From positions 248,001 to 312,000 of the forward strand of contig NZ_JAJIRQ010000008.1 of NCBI RefSeq assembly GCF_025717605.1: 64,000 bases of DNA. Direction: 5' to 3'. Position 1 is the stretch's first letter. Every line of letters starts with the position of its first letter. The stretch is from Paucibacter sp. TC2R-5 (GTDB lineage Bacteria; Pseudomonadota; Gammaproteobacteria; Burkholderiales; Burkholderiaceae_C). The position numbers and the translations under genes were made by a program. This document shows, in pieces, positions 1-9,288 of this stretch. A model generated the notes under the pieces. The model was not told the origin of the DNA and did no database searches. It saw only the letters and a program-made list of their open reading frames with translations.

Positions 1-486
1 AACCGGCTTTTGCTCAATGACAGGCTGCAGCACGCGATGCTGCAAAGCCGGCGGCGCAAGGACATGTTGGCCCTCGTCTACTTGGATTTGGACGGTTTCA
101 AGGCCGTCAATGACCGCTACGGGCATGCCGTAGGCGACACCTTGCTCATAGGTATTGCAAAGAATATCAAACAGGTTTTGCGTGAAGGTGACACCCTCGC
201 CCGCCTGGGCGGCGACGAGTTCATCGTCTTGCTGGTTGATCTGGCTTCCCGCGATGACTGCCAAGCCTTGCTGGCGCGCCTGTTGACGGCGGCGGCCTTG
301 CCGATCGACTGCCCAGGCGCAGGCAAGAAACTGCAAATTTCGGCCAGCCTGGGTGTGGCCTACTACCCGCAAGCGACCGAATTGGATGCGGCGCAACTGC
401 TGCAACAGGCCGATGAAGCCATGTATGAAGCCAAGCATGGCGGCAAAAACCGCTTTCGCATCAGCGGGCTGGGGGAGTTGGACTGA
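1..486 (+). CDS. GGDEF diguanylate cyclase, C-terminal part (5' end outside window)
   Basis: The reading frame is open at the first base (NRLLLNDRLQHA), so the gene begins upstream of the window. The visible ~160 residues are most of a GGDEF domain, which makes cyclic di-GMP from two GTP. The metal-binding segment (LDLDGFKAVND), an intact GGDEF active site (LARLGGDEF), and an RxxD inhibitory-site motif (REGD) five residues before it are all present, as is the C-terminal DEAMYEAKHGGKNRF signature. It therefore looks like an active, product-inhibited cyclase. The sensor part is not in the window. It ends with TGA at 484-486; the gap to the next gene holds a short tandem repeat. Confidence 0.93.
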   Translation, partial: NRLLLNDRLQHAMLQSRRRKDMLALVYLDLDGFKAVNDRYGHAVGDTLLIGIAKNIKQVLREGDTLARLGGDEFIVLLVDLASRDDCQALLARLLTAAALPIDCPGAGKKLQISASLGVAYYPQATELDAAQLLQQADEAMYEAKHGGKNRFRISGLGELD

Positions 487-511
487 GCTCGCCAAAGGCT
501 GGCTGCAAGCC

Positions 512-546
512 CTCAGGGCTCGGGGCTCAGGGCTCAGGGCTCAGGG
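512..546. repeat. 7-bp tandem repeat, five copies
   Basis: Five consecutive heptamers, ctcaggg with one variant copy (ctcgggg, second unit), lie between the stop of the GGDEF gene and the stop of the convergent RDD gene. The array is non-coding in both annotated genes. Such short arrays change copy number by slippage; a role is not evident, and no T-run follows that would make it a terminator. Confidence 0.8.
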
Positions 547-559
547 CCACGGCCAACGG

Positions 560-1453
560 TCAGGGAAGCAACTCATTGAGCCGCGCCGAACTGCGCGCAT
601 TGATCACCACCGTGTGGGCTGTCTTGTCTTGAATCGCCTGGCGGTTGCTGTCCCAAATCAGCTGCACAAAGCCGGTGCCGCCGGTGGCCAGGCCCGCCGC
701 ATAGCCGCCGAAGCGCTTGAACAGGATCAAGGGCGTGAGATGCTTGCCCGTCAACTCAATCACTTGCAAGCCCATGATCCGCTTACCCGGGGTCTGACCC
801 GGCCAGACAATCGGCAGCAAGGTGAAATACACCGCCGCCCAAAAATAACTCAGGCCAATCTTGTCGGCCCAGTAGTTGAGTTCGTCCTGCACCGCATAAA
901 AGGCCGGCGCACGGGCACGTTCGAGCTGAGCTTCCAAGCGCTCGATGCGCTCGGCCTGCGCTTTTTTCAGGGCCTCCAGCTTTGCATGCTGCTTGGCATC
1001 CTGTTGAGCGCTCGGCCCCGCCTCGTCCAAGTCTTGCAGTCCAGAGGCAGCCGCGCTCAGACTGTGCACTGTCCCGTCTTGCGGCTCTTCCAGCTGGCCC
1101 GCGCTTTGCCAAGCCTGCACCAGCCCACCCACAGCAAACACGGCCACCAGGGCCCAGGCCCAGGGGCTCGCTTGCTGCGCTGTCTTGCGGCCAAACCAAC
1201 GCGACCGGCCAAACACTTCCGGTCTATACCGACGCACCCACAGCCAGAGCGCCAAGCCGGCCGCCAGCAGCAACCAAAAATTCCCCAGCTTGTTGGCCAT
1301 GGCGAGCAAGGCCATGTCCGCAGCCATGGCAAACAGGCGCTGACGCGGCTTGGCCAGCGGCAGCCCGAGCAAGGCCGGCGCGACGTTCAAATCATCCGGC
1401 GTCACCCAGGCTCGCGGGTCAAATTTCGGGGCGGCATTTGCGGTTGCGGGCAT
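560..1453 (-). CDS. RDD family membrane protein
   Basis: About 297 residues if it starts at the ATG at 1453 (MPATANAAPKF). A longer frame to 1591 exists, but it overlaps the start region of the divergent patatin gene and its extra 46 residues look unlike a domain. The family name comes from conserved Arg and two Asp; visible are a first membrane segment after RQRLFAMAAD, a second hydrophobic stretch (WALVAVFAVGG), a charged helical linker (AQAERIERLEAQLERA), then the C-terminal RDD part with PGQTPGKRIMGLQVI and WDSNRQAIQDKTAHT. RDD proteins are multi-pass inner-membrane proteins of poorly defined function, some linked to ion transport. The central coiled linker between membrane segments is longer than in minimal RDD proteins. 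Confidence 0.8.
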   Translation of the reverse strand: MPATANAAPKFDPRAWVTPDDLNVAPALLGLPLAKPRQRLFAMAADMALLAMANKLGNFWLLLAAGLALWLWVRRYRPEVFGRSRWFGRKTAQQASPWAWALVAVFAVGGLVQAWQSAGQLEEPQDGTVHSLSAAASGLQDLDEAGPSAQQDAKQHAKLEALKKAQAERIERLEAQLERARAPAFYAVQDELNYWADKIGLSYFWAAVYFTLLPIVWPGQTPGKRIMGLQVIELTGKHLTPLILFKRFGGYAAGLATGGTGFVQLIWDSNRQAIQDKTAHTVVINARSSARLNELLP

Positions 1454-1636
1454 AGCGGAGGCGCTGCTCTGATCACTCGTCGGATGGTTTAAAAGGCTTG
1501 AAACTAGCGGCCTTAAGCCGTGCCATCTTAACGACAAGAACGTAACGCCCAAGGTCAACGACATACCCCGAAAGCCCCCCGACAAGTGCATACTGGGATC
1601 AAACGCCTTCCAACTCAGGCGATGGAGTCCTCAACC

Positions 1637-2713
1637 ATGACCCCACCACGCAACGCTGCTTTCAAGAAGAGCGCCCGGCCCCCTGCCATTTTGTCCAGGC
1701 CAATCAACCTGGCGCTGCAAGGCGGCGGCTCGCACGGCGCCTTCACCTGGGGCGTGCTGGATGCTTTGCTGGAAGATGGTCGCCTGCAACTTGAGGCGAT
1801 CAGCGCCACCAGTGCGGGCAGCTTGAATGCGGTGGCCCTGGCGGATGGACTGCGTAGAGGCGGTGTCGATGGGGCGCGCCAGGCTTTGACAGAACTGTGG
1901 CGTGCGGTCGCAGACGCCGGACGGATCAAGCACCTGCAGCCGCCCTGGTTGGACGCCTTCATGCAAGGGGTGCAGCATTCGGCCAAGCTGGAATGGTCGC
2001 CCCCGCATCTTTGGGCCACCGCGATGTTGCAGATGTTTTCGCCCTATCAGCTCAACCCGCTGAACTTGAACCCCTTGCGGCAGATTGTGCAGGCCCAAGT
2101 CGACTTCGAGGCCTTGCAGCAGGCCTCTCCCATCAAGCTATTCCTGAGCGCAACCAATGTCGAGACCGGCAAGATCCGCGTTTTCAGCGGCGCCGAGATC
2201 AGCTTGGACGCAGTGTTAGCCAGTGCGTGCTTGCCGACCCTGTTCCAGGCCGTGGAGATTGGCGGCGAGCATTTCTGGGACGGCGGCTATATGGGCAACC
2301 CGGCGATCTTTCCGCTGATTTATGAGAGCGTGGCGGCCGATGTCTTGATCGTCCATGTTAACCCCATCTTGCGCCGGGGCGTGCCGCGCAGCTCGGCCGA
2401 GATTGCCAACCGGGTCAATGAGATCAGCTTTAATTCCTCGCTGATGCGCGAGATGCGCGCGATCGCCTTCGTTACCAGCCTGATCGACCGTGGCAAGCTC
2501 AAACCCGAGGACGCACGCCGCATGCGCATCCATTCGATACGCTGCGACGAATTGATGGCGTCTCAAGCGGTGGAGAGCAAGATCGACACCGCCTGGCCCT
2601 TTCTGACCGAGCTGCGCGACGCCGGTCGGCAGCAGGCCTTGGCTTGGCTGGATGAACAGGGGGCCAAGGTCGGCGTCGAATCCTCGGTCGATATCAGGCA
2701 AGAGTTTTTGTAA
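1637..2713 (+). CDS. Patatin-like phospholipase
   Basis: A 358-residue patatin-family serine hydrolase. The oxyanion-hole glycines (LALQGGGSHGAFTWG), the nucleophile elbow (ATSAGSLNA, Ser about residue 59) and the catalytic Asp in FWDGGYMGNPA are present in the expected order. The elbow reads A-T-S-A-G where the usual form is G-T-S-A-G. The start at 1637 is preceded by GGAG at a 9-base distance; in-frame ATG at 1622 and GTG at 1586 are alternatives. Related Burkholderiales proteins hydrolyse acyl lipids; some sit near polyhydroxyalkanoate genes, which is not seen here. It is divergent from the RDD gene, and no export signal is evident. Confidence 0.85.
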   Translation: MTPPRNAAFKKSARPPAILSRPINLALQGGGSHGAFTWGVLDALLEDGRLQLEAISATSAGSLNAVALADGLRRGGVDGARQALTELWRAVADAGRIKHLQPPWLDAFMQGVQHSAKLEWSPPHLWATAMLQMFSPYQLNPLNLNPLRQIVQAQVDFEALQQASPIKLFLSATNVETGKIRVFSGAEISLDAVLASACLPTLFQAVEIGGEHFWDGGYMGNPAIFPLIYESVAADVLIVHVNPILRRGVPRSSAEIANRVNEISFNSSLMREMRAIAFVTSLIDRGKLKPEDARRMRIHSIRCDELMASQAVESKIDTAWPFLTELRDAGRQQALAWLDEQGAKVGVESSVDIRQEFL

Positions 2714-2774
2714 GCGACTAGCAGCTCATGAAGCTCTTCAACGGAGCGTCGATCAACCACAGCTCACCTGCGGC

Positions 2775-3191
2775 TCAGCGCTGCGGAATTGAATAAGTTC
2801 CCACCGCATGCGCGACCGGCACGGTCTCGCCTTCGGAGAACAAATCCACTTCGCCGACCGCCAGAGTACGGCCAACCTTCTTCATCCGGCAGACCCCAAT
2901 GATGTCTTTGTCAGCGGCCGGTTTACGCAAGAAATTGATATTGAGGCTGGTGGTGACGGCCAGCGGTTTGATGCCGATTTGCCCCAACAAGGCGACATAC
3001 AAGGCCACGTCTGCCACCGTCATCAGCACCGGGCCCGATACCGTACCCCCGGGGCGCAATTCAGCGCTGCCGACGGGGTGGCGGACGGTGGCCGTACCTG
3101 CTGATGAAACGGTCTCGACCGTGCATTTGGTCTGCGGAAAGTTCGCAGCCAAAAAGGCGGCTAATTCAGCATGGCTGGGTGCCTGATTCAA
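2775..3191 (-). CDS. PaaI-type hotdog-fold acyl-CoA thioesterase
   Basis: 138 residues with the layout of small hotdog thioesterases: an N-terminal helix, a core strand-helix segment ([21 protein letters not shown], the hotdog helix) and the segment [12 protein letters not shown] typical of the PaaI/YbgC-like group. It hydrolyses acyl-CoA to free acid and CoA; the natural substrate cannot be read from sequence. Its ATG overlaps the epimerase stop by four bases (ATGA), so it is the last, translationally coupled gene of the propionyl-CoA operon. A plausible role is recovering CoA from stalled short-chain acyl-CoAs (inference). Confidence 0.82.
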   Translation of the reverse strand: MNQAPSHAELAAFLAANFPQTKCTVETVSSAGTATVRHPVGSAELRPGGTVSGPVLMTVADVALYVALLGQIGIKPLAVTTSLNINFLRKPAADKDIIGVCRMKKVGRTLAVGEVDLFSEGETVPVAHAVGTYSIPQR

Positions 3192-3679
3192 TTTCCGTCT
3201 GCTCCGGCCAGCGCTACGATCACATCGGCCGGCGCTTGCACCAACTCGATCAGCACGCCCTCGCCGCCAATTGGGAACTCGTCATTGCTCTTAGGGTGGA
3301 TGAAGCAAATGTCGAAACCGGCCGCGCCCTTGCGGATGCCGCCGGGGGCGAAGCGCACCCCGTTAGCCGTCATCCACTCAACGGCCATAGGCAGATCGTC
3401 GACCCATAGGCCCACATGGTTGAGCGGCGTGGTGTGAACGGCTGGTTTTTTGTCCGGGTCCAACGGCTGCATCAAATCGACTTCGATCTTGTGCGGGCCG
3501 CTGCCGATGGCGCAGATGTCTTCATCGACGTTCTCGCGCTCGGAGACAAAGTTGCCGGTCACCGTCAGGCCCAACACGTCGACCCAAAGCCGGCGCAGTG
3601 CCTGCTTGTCGGGCCCGCCGATGGCGATTTGCTGGATGCCCAGAATGCGGTAGGGCTTGGCGCTATCAGCCATCATCAT
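3188..3679 (-). CDS. Methylmalonyl-CoA epimerase-like VOC protein
   Basis: 163 residues of the vicinal-oxygen-chelate (glyoxalase) fold. The N-terminal half starts [13 protein letters not shown] and the C-terminal half has [11 protein letters not shown] and ends with a segment ([23 protein letters not shown], given here only as its position near residues 127-149) that is characteristic of methylmalonyl-CoA epimerases. Sitting between the carboxylase alpha subunit and a thioesterase, and in an operon with methylmalonyl-CoA mutase, it most likely interconverts (S)- and (R)-methylmalonyl-CoA, linking the carboxylase product to the mutase substrate. The start ATG at 3679 overlaps the carboxylase stop (ATGA); two further ATGs follow directly. 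A generic VOC enzyme remains possible. Confidence 0.8.
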   Translation of the reverse strand: MMMADSAKPYRILGIQQIAIGGPDKQALRRLWVDVLGLTVTGNFVSERENVDEDICAIGSGPHKIEVDLMQPLDPDKKPAVHTTPLNHVGLWVDDLPMAVEWMTANGVRFAPGGIRKGAAGFDICFIHPKSNDEFPIGGEGVLIELVQAPADVIVALAGADGN

Positions 3680-5724
3680 TCGAACCTCAAAATCAGCTGA
3701 TCCACCGCCAGGCTCTCGCCGACCTTGGCCAACACCTCGGCGATCTTGACGTCTTGGGTGGCTAGGAGGATGTTCTCCATCTTCATCGCCTCGATCACCG
3801 CCAAGCGCTCGCCGGCTTGCACGACTTGCCCCGGCTCGGCCGCGATCTGCACCAGCAAACCCGGCATCGGAGACAGCAGGAATTTACTGGTGTCGGGCGC
3901 CGCCTTGAAGGGCATCAAGGCCTGCAATTCGGCCGCACGCGGCGACAAGACATTGACAACGATCGCATAACCGTTGTGCTGCAAGCGGTAGGCCAAGGGC
4001 TGGCGGGGTGCACCACGCTCAGCCTGCGCCACGAAGGGTTCACCGTTGACCGTGCCCGTGAGCCGAATATCATTCAAGCGAGAGTTGCAGACAATGCGGA
4101 AACTCTGCTCGCCGACCCGTACCAAGGCCTCACCCAGATGGCCGACGAATTCGGAGATATGCAGCTCGTGGCGAGTTTGCTCGCCGGCCGTGCCTTCCGA
4201 AACCAAGGCCACATAGTCATGCTCAATCTTCACCTCATGGCCAGGCAGCTGGCCGGTGATGCCAGCTTCGCGCTCGCGCGCCTTGCGGCGAATGAAACCG
4301 GCCAACGCGACCAGGAACAGCGGGTCCTCATGCGGCACATCTTCGGCGCGGAAGCCGCCGCCGTAATGTTGAGCGATGAAGCCGGTGTTGAAGTTGCCGG
4401 TCTGAAAGTCGGCATGGGCTAGCAGCGCCGACTGAAAAGGGATATTGCTGGAGATGCCGCGGATCACAAAGCCATTCAGCGCCTCGCGCATCTTGGCGAT
4501 GGCCTCGGCGCGGTCTTTGCCGTGCACGATCAGCTTGGCGATCATCGAGTCGTAGAACATCGGGATCTCGCCACCCTCGGTCACGCCGGTGTCGACGCGC
4601 ACACCGTAACGCGCCGAGTCGGCGGATTCCATCGTCGCGATCGGCGGCTGATATTTAACCAAGCGACCGGTCGAGGGCAGGAAGTTGCGGAAGGGATCTT
4701 CGGCATTGATGCGGCATTCGATCGCCCAGCCTTCGCGCTTCAGATCGGCCTGCGTGAAGGCCAGAGCCTCACCGGCAGCGACGCGAATCATCTGCTCGAC
4801 CAGGTCCAGCCCGGTGATGCATTCGGTCACAGGGTGTTCGACCTGCAGCCTTGTGTTCATCTCCAGAAAGTAGAAACTCTGGTCCTTGCCAACGACGAAC
4901 TCGACCGTGCCGGCGCTTTGGTACTTGACTGCTTTTGCCAAGGCCACCGCCTGCTCACCCATGGCTTTGCGCGTGGCCTCGCTGATGAAGGGCGACGGCG
5001 CCTCTTCAATCACCTTTTGGTGGCGGCGCTGGATCGAGCATTCACGCTCCCACAGATAGAGCACATGGCCCTGGCTATCGCCCAGGACTTGGATCTCGAT
5101 ATGGCGCGGCTCCTCGACGAATTTCTCCATGAAGACGCGGTCGTCACCGAAGCTGTTACGCGCCTCGTTGCGGCAACTGGTGAAGCCCTCGAAGCATTCC
5201 TTGTCGTTGAAGGCAACTCGGAGACCCTTGCCACCGCCGCCGGCGCTGGCCTTGATCATGACCGGATAGCCAATGACGGCCGCGATGGTAACCGCCTCTT
5301 CGGCCGACAGAATCGGCTCGTTGTGGCCGGGAATGGTGTTGACCTGCGCCGCATTGGCCAGCTTTTTGGACGCAATCTTGTCGCCCATCGCCGCGATCGA
5401 GTGCGCCTTGGGGCCGATGAAAGCGATGCCGGCCTCTTCAACCCGGCGGGCGAAGTCTTCGTTCTCGCTTAAGAAACCGTAGCCGGGGTGAATCGCTTGT
5501 GCGCCAGTCTGCAGCGCGGCTGCAATGATCTTGTCTGCCACCAAATAGGACTCGCGACTGGGCGCTGGGCCCAAGAGCACGGCCTCATCGGCCAGCTCGA
5601 CATGCAGCGCGTCCTTGTCGGCCTCCGAGTAGACCGCAACCGTCTTGATGCCCATCTTGCGGGCCGTCTTGATGACTCGGCAGGCGATTTCCCCGCGGTT
5701 GGCAATGAGGATCTTTTTAAACAT
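3676..5724 (-). CDS. pccA: Propionyl-CoA (acyl-CoA) carboxylase alpha subunit, biotin carboxylase plus biotin carrier
   Basis: 682 residues. The N-terminal biotin carboxylase begins [17 protein letters not shown] and has the ATP-grasp glycine loop ([12 protein letters not shown]) and the [14 protein letters not shown] active-site segment. A BT linker domain follows, and the C-terminal biotinyl domain carries EAMKMEN with biotin-accepting Lys about residue 648. It carboxylates biotin with bicarbonate and ATP and hands it to the beta subunit encoded at 6327-7859. The start at 5724 has GGAGA eight bases upstream; the frame extends to 5823 but the extra 33 residues match nothing in the family. 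Domain order and the co-operonic epimerase and mutase favour propionyl-CoA over methylcrotonyl- or geranyl-CoA as substrate. Confidence 0.93.
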   Translation of the reverse strand: MFKKILIANRGEIACRVIKTARKMGIKTVAVYSEADKDALHVELADEAVLLGPAPSRESYLVADKIIAAALQTGAQAIHPGYGFLSENEDFARRVEEAGIAFIGPKAHSIAAMGDKIASKKLANAAQVNTIPGHNEPILSAEEAVTIAAVIGYPVMIKASAGGGGKGLRVAFNDKECFEGFTSCRNEARNSFGDDRVFMEKFVEEPRHIEIQVLGDSQGHVLYLWERECSIQRRHQKVIEEAPSPFISEATRKAMGEQAVALAKAVKYQSAGTVEFVVGKDQSFYFLEMNTRLQVEHPVTECITGLDLVEQMIRVAAGEALAFTQADLKREGWAIECRINAEDPFRNFLPSTGRLVKYQPPIATMESADSARYGVRVDTGVTEGGEIPMFYDSMIAKLIVHGKDRAEAIAKMREALNGFVIRGISSNIPFQSALLAHADFQTGNFNTGFIAQHYGGGFRAEDVPHEDPLFLVALAGFIRRKAREREAGITGQLPGHEVKIEHDYVALVSEGTAGEQTRHELHISEFVGHLGEALVRVGEQSFRIVCNSRLNDIRLTGTVNGEPFVAQAERGAPRQPLAYRLQHNGYAIVVNVLSPRAAELQALMPFKAAPDTSKFLLSPMPGLLVQIAAEPGQVVQAGERLAVIEAMKMENILLATQDVKIAEVLAKVGESLAVDQLILRFE

Positions 5725-5842
5725 GATTCGTCTCCGCGGGGAACTCGCCTGCGCGCGCTGCGCGCGCCATACAATTTGTCGCTGGCACGACCGCGCCGTT
5801 GGCGCGAGCACCTCTGTTCGCAATCAAAATCTTGTCAAACAT
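5717..5842 (-). pseudogene. 41-codon leader ORF carrying a second, truncated biotin-carboxylase start
   Basis: Immediately upstream of pccA an ATG at 5842 with a good ribosome site (GGGAG at 5849-5853, six bases away) opens a frame reading [11 protein letters not shown], nearly identical to the first 11 residues of the real pccA product ([11 protein letters not shown]). After that glycine the similarity stops; the frame continues through GC-rich, hairpin-forming sequence and ends with TAA at 5717-5719, inside the first codons of pccA and in a different frame. It is either a remnant of a duplicated or interrupted biotin-carboxylase gene or a translated leader coupled to pccA. Codon differences between the two copies (ATT/ATC, TTG/CTC, GCG/GCC, AGA/CGC) argue against a recent duplication. 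Confidence 0.6.
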
Positions 5843-5856
5843 TTTGAACTCCCGCT

Positions 5857-6330
5857 TCAATTCTGAGAAAAACGTAGCCGCCCTGACAGGCAGCGATCAG
5901 TCCATTCACTGATACGCTCGGCCATCCAGTTAGGCCCCTGGTCCTTGGCCGGTCCGCGACCCTGATAGGCAAACTCCAACATCGCTCTCGCCCGGCCGTC
6001 TTCATGCGCGTCTTCACGCTTCAAATCAGCAAGTGCCGCCACACGTGACTGCCCATCCACTCGGAATAGCAAAATCACCGGCAGGCTGAACAAATCGGCT
6101 TCACAAGCTTCGACGCGCGGCTCGCTACTCGGCCCGTAGTGCCGCAATGCACAGCGCTCGAACGCGGCCTTGGCTTCTTGCTTGCCCCGAGCGTCAGCGG
6201 CATCCGGGTCGGGTGCGCCGGCCCTGCCCTGCTCGCCGGCCGACTCATGCTCGGCCACGCATTCAGCGGCCTTTTTCTGAGCCCAAGCAGGTGCGGCGAT
6301 CACAGCCAAAGCCAGCAGCCAGGCTTTCAC
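5857..6330 (-). CDS. Small exported protein of unknown function in the propionyl-CoA operon
   Basis: 157 residues if read from the GTG at 6330, which forms a GTGA overlap with the pccB stop; an ATG at 6357 gives nine more residues but lies deeper inside pccB. The N-terminus is a clear Sec signal peptide ([17 protein letters not shown], cleavage after AWA). The mature part is charged, rich in Ala, Glu and Arg, with four cysteines that could pair in the periplasm and a C-terminal [14 protein letters not shown] segment. I do not recognise the family. It is coupled to pccB and followed 14 bases later by the pccA leader, so it is transcribed with the cytoplasmic carboxylase even though it should act in the cell envelope. 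Confidence 0.72.
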   Translation of the reverse strand: MKAWLLALAVIAAPAWAQKKAAECVAEHESAGEQGRAGAPDPDAADARGKQEAKAAFERCALRHYGPSSEPRVEACEADLFSLPVILLFRVDGQSRVAALADLKREDAHEDGRARAMLEFAYQGRGPAKDQGPNWMAERISEWTDRCLSGRLRFSQN

Positions 6331-7859
6331 AGCGGGATATTGCCGTGCTTGCGCCACGGGTTCTCCAGCTTCTTATCTTTGAGCATCACCAGCGAACGGC
6401 AAATGCGCTTGCGGGTTTCATGCGGCTGAATCACGTCGTCGATGAAGCCGCGCGCACCTGCGACAAAGGGGTTGGCAAATCGGGCCTTGTACTCGGCTTC
6501 TTTGGCAGCAAGCTTTTCCGGGTCGCCCTTGTCTTCACGGAAGATGATCTCGACCGCGCCCTTGGCGCCCATCACCGCGATTTCGGCGTTAGGCCAGGCG
6601 AAGTTGACGTCGCCGCGCAGATGCTTGGAGCTCATCACGTCATAGGCGCCGCCGTAGGCCTTGCGGGTGATCACCGTCACCTTGGGCACCGTGCATTCGG
6701 CATAGGCATAGAGCAGCTTGGCGCCATGCTTGATGATGCCGCCGTATTCCTGCGAGGTGCCGGGCATGAAGCCGGGCACATCGACAAAGGTGATGACCGG
6801 GATGTTGAAGGCATCGCAAAAACGTACAAAGCGCGCCGCCTTGATGGAACTCTTGATGTCCAGGCAACCGGCCAAGACCAGCGGCTGATTGGCAACGATG
6901 CCTACCGTCTGCCCTTCCATGCGGGCAAAGCCGGTCAGGATGTTCTTTGCATACTCGGGCTGCAGCTCGAAGAAGTCGCCGTCGTCGACCACCTTCTGGA
7001 TCAGCTCCTTCATGTCATAGGGCTTGTTGGCGTTGTCAGGCACCAGGGTGTCGAGCGAATGATCAAGCCGGTTGCCGGGGTCACCGCTGGGGCGCGTCGG
7101 CGCCTTTTCGCGGTTGTTCAGCGGCAAGTAATTGAAGAAGCGGCGCAGCATCAGGATCGCCTCGACGTCGTTCTCGAAGCTCAAATCCGCCACACCGCTT
7201 TTTGATGTGTGCGTGGCGGCACCGCCCAGCTGCTCGGCCGTCACTTCCTCATGCGTGACCGTCTTCACCACCTCGGGGCCGGTGACGAACATATAGCTCG
7301 AATCCTTGACCATGAAGATGAAGTCCGTCATCGCCGGCGAGTAGACCGCGCCACCCGCGCAAGGCCCCATGATCATGCTGATCTGCGGGATCACGCCGCT
7401 GGCCAGCACATTCTTCTGGAACACATCGGCATAACCGCCCAGCGATGCCACGCCCTCCTGAATGCGCGCACCGCCCGAGTCGTTGAGGCCGATCACCGGC
7501 GCGCCGACCTTCATCGCCTGATCCATCACCTTGCAGATCTTCTCCGCATGCGACTCGCTCAGGGCGCCGCCAAACACGGTGAAGTCCTGGCTGAAGCTGA
7601 AGGCCAGGCGGCCGTTGATCATGCCGTAACCCGTGACCACACCGTCACCGGGAATCTTGTTGTCCTGCATGCCGAAGTCCACGCAGCGGTGTTCGACAAA
7701 CATATCCCATTCCTCGAAAGTTCCGTCGTCAAACAGCAGCTCCAGGCGCTCGCGGGCGGTCAGCTTGCCCTTGGCGTGCTGCGCTGCGATGCGCTTCTCG
7801 CCGCCGCCGAGGCGAGCCTGGGCACGTTTTTCTTCCAGGCGTTGTTGGATGTCATGCAT
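6327..7859 (-). CDS. pccB: Propionyl-CoA carboxylase beta subunit (carboxyltransferase)
   Basis: 510 residues, the normal length. It transfers the carboxyl group from carboxybiotin to propionyl-CoA to form methylmalonyl-CoA. Both crotonase-like halves are visible: the N-terminal half with [32 protein letters not shown] and [16 protein letters not shown], and the C-terminal half with [18 protein letters not shown] and [13 protein letters not shown]. These are the oxyanion-hole glycine motifs of acyl-CoA carboxyltransferases and match the propionyl-CoA type. The start overlaps the end of meaB by eight bases and the stop overlaps the start of the small exported protein, so expression is tightly coupled to its neighbours. 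Confidence 0.95.
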   Translation of the reverse strand: MHDIQQRLEEKRAQARLGGGEKRIAAQHAKGKLTARERLELLFDDGTFEEWDMFVEHRCVDFGMQDNKIPGDGVVTGYGMINGRLAFSFSQDFTVFGGALSESHAEKICKVMDQAMKVGAPVIGLNDSGGARIQEGVASLGGYADVFQKNVLASGVIPQISMIMGPCAGGAVYSPAMTDFIFMVKDSSYMFVTGPEVVKTVTHEEVTAEQLGGAATHTSKSGVADLSFENDVEAILMLRRFFNYLPLNNREKAPTRPSGDPGNRLDHSLDTLVPDNANKPYDMKELIQKVVDDGDFFELQPEYAKNILTGFARMEGQTVGIVANQPLVLAGCLDIKSSIKAARFVRFCDAFNIPVITFVDVPGFMPGTSQEYGGIIKHGAKLLYAYAECTVPKVTVITRKAYGGAYDVMSSKHLRGDVNFAWPNAEIAVMGAKGAVEIIFREDKGDPEKLAAKEAEYKARFANPFVAGARGFIDDVIQPHETRKRICRSLVMLKDKKLENPWRKHGNIPL

Positions 7860-8841
7860 GTTTAAACGTCTCCAAAAATCGGTTCAATAATTGCCTCGCA
7901 GCGGTCGAAGCGGCCAACTGTCCTTGCAAAACTTGCGCGGTGATCTCGGGCAGCAACTCTCGCACGGCAGGCGCGTCAGCGAACTGTTGGCGCAAGCCGC
8001 TGTGGATGCGCTCCCACATCCAATCCTGCGCTTGGGCTCGGCGCTTAGCTCCAAGCCCGCCGCTCCTAGCCTGCTCCTGGCGATACAGATCCACCGCCGC
8101 CCAAAACTCAGCCAGCCCCGTGGCCTTCAAAGCACTAACTTGTAACACGTGCGGATGGCTGGCCTGCCGCCCCGAATGGCCATAATTGCGCAGGCTGGAG
8201 CCAATTTGCGCCTGCGCGCGGGTCGCGGCGGCCCAGTCCAGGTCGGCCTTGTTGATGACGACCAGATCGGCCAGCTCCATCACGCCTTTCTTGATCGCCT
8301 GCAAATCATCACCGGCATTGGGCAGCTGCAAGAGCACATACATATCCGTCATGCCGGCCACCGCGGTCTCGCTCTGGCCCACGCCGACAGTCTCGATGAT
8401 GACGATATCGAAGCCGGCCGCCTCGCAGACCAGCATCGCCTCGCGGGTTTTGTCTGCAACCCCGCCCAAGGTGCCGCTGCTGGGGCTGGGGCGGATGTAT
8501 GCGCGCTCATCCATGGACAAGCGTTCCATGCGCGTCTTGTCGCCCAGAATGGCGCCACCCGAGATGCTGCTGGACGGGTCGACCGCCAGCACCGCAACGC
8601 GGTGGCCGCGCTCGATCAAGAAGAGGCCAAGCGCCTCAATGAAGGTGCTCTTGCCGACGCCGGGCACGCCGGAGATGCCTAAGCGAAAGGACTTGCCGGT
8701 ATGCGGCAGCAACTCGGTCAGCAAAGCGTCGGCTTGCAGTCGGTGGTCGGGCCGCGTGGACTCCAAGAGAGTGATCGCCTTGGCGATCGCGCGGCGCTGA
8801 GCGGCGCTCGGCTCAGCCAAAAGAACGGCAGCCAGGCTCAT
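7852..8841 (-). CDS. meaB: Methylmalonyl-CoA mutase-associated GTPase MeaB (ArgK family)
   Basis: 329 residues starting at the ATG at 8841, which overlaps the GNAT stop (ATGA); an upstream ATG at 8862 would add seven residues. The G3E P-loop is GVPGVGKS at about residues 58-65, followed by [22 protein letters not shown] and the NKAD guanine-specificity motif ([10 protein letters not shown]). MeaB is a GTP-dependent chaperone that gates cobalamin loading of methylmalonyl-CoA mutase and protects it from inactivation. Its place two genes after the mutase fits that role. The old name ArgK (lysine/arginine/ornithine transport kinase) is a misannotation of this family. Confidence 0.95.
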   Translation of the reverse strand: MSLAAVLLAEPSAAQRRAIAKAITLLESTRPDHRLQADALLTELLPHTGKSFRLGISGVPGVGKSTFIEALGLFLIERGHRVAVLAVDPSSSISGGAILGDKTRMERLSMDERAYIRPSPSSGTLGGVADKTREAMLVCEAAGFDIVIIETVGVGQSETAVAGMTDMYVLLQLPNAGDDLQAIKKGVMELADLVVINKADLDWAAATRAQAQIGSSLRNYGHSGRQASHPHVLQVSALKATGLAEFWAAVDLYRQEQARSGGLGAKRRAQAQDWMWERIHSGLRQQFADAPAVRELLPEITAQVLQGQLAASTAARQLLNRFLETFKHA

Positions 8842-9287
8842 GCAGCGACCTCGCGAGTCCAACGGTAATCGATATCGAACTCACTCTCGGCGACTTGCTT
8901 GAAGCCGTGGCGCAAATAAAAACGATTGGCGTCGCTGAGCTTCAAGGCCGACAGGGTCACGTCTTGCCTGGCCGCCCGAGCCCGGTCCTTGACCCAGCTG
9001 ATCACCCAGGCCCCGACTCGCTGGCCTTGCTGTTCGGGCTTCACGTATAGCTGCTCCAGATACAAGCTTGTGCCCGCTGGCTTCAGCGTGACAAAGCCGA
9101 TGCGCTCCGCACCGCAGCAGATATGCCGCATGAACTCGGGCGCGAATGCAGCCTGAAAGCGCTCGCGCCCGCGCTGCAAGTCAAAGCGCCCCAGGCGCTC
9201 CAGACTCTCGCGCAAGGCGTCCATGCGCAAACTCAGCATCGCCTCGAAGTCCTCGACTTGCACCGGCTGAAGGCTGTAGTCGCTCAT
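8838..9287 (-). CDS. GNAT-family N-acetyltransferase
   Basis: 149 residues of the GNAT fold. The acetyl-CoA-binding motif A is visible as LYLEQLYVKPEQQGQRVGAW, with the Q/R-x-x-G-x-A loop, and the C-terminal motif B as DANRFYLRHGFKQVAE. The acceptor substrate is unknown. The gene starts one base after the mutase stop and overlaps meaB, so it is a fixed member of the propionyl-CoA operon by arrangement. It could acylate an operon enzyme, as lysine acetyltransferases do for acyl-CoA synthetases in other bacteria, or detoxify a metabolite; both are inference. Confidence 0.85.
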   Translation of the reverse strand: MSDYSLQPVQVEDFEAMLSLRMDALRESLERLGRFDLQRGRERFQAAFAPEFMRHICCGAERIGFVTLKPAGTSLYLEQLYVKPEQQGQRVGAWVISWVKDRARAARQDVTLSALKLSDANRFYLRHGFKQVAESEFDIDYRWTREVAA

Positions 9288-9288
9288 C

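Noticed and set aside
353-1492. 379-codon plus-strand frame opposite the RDD gene
   Set aside because: Overlaps the GGDEF 3' end out of frame and the RDD gene antisense; low-complexity translation without motifs.
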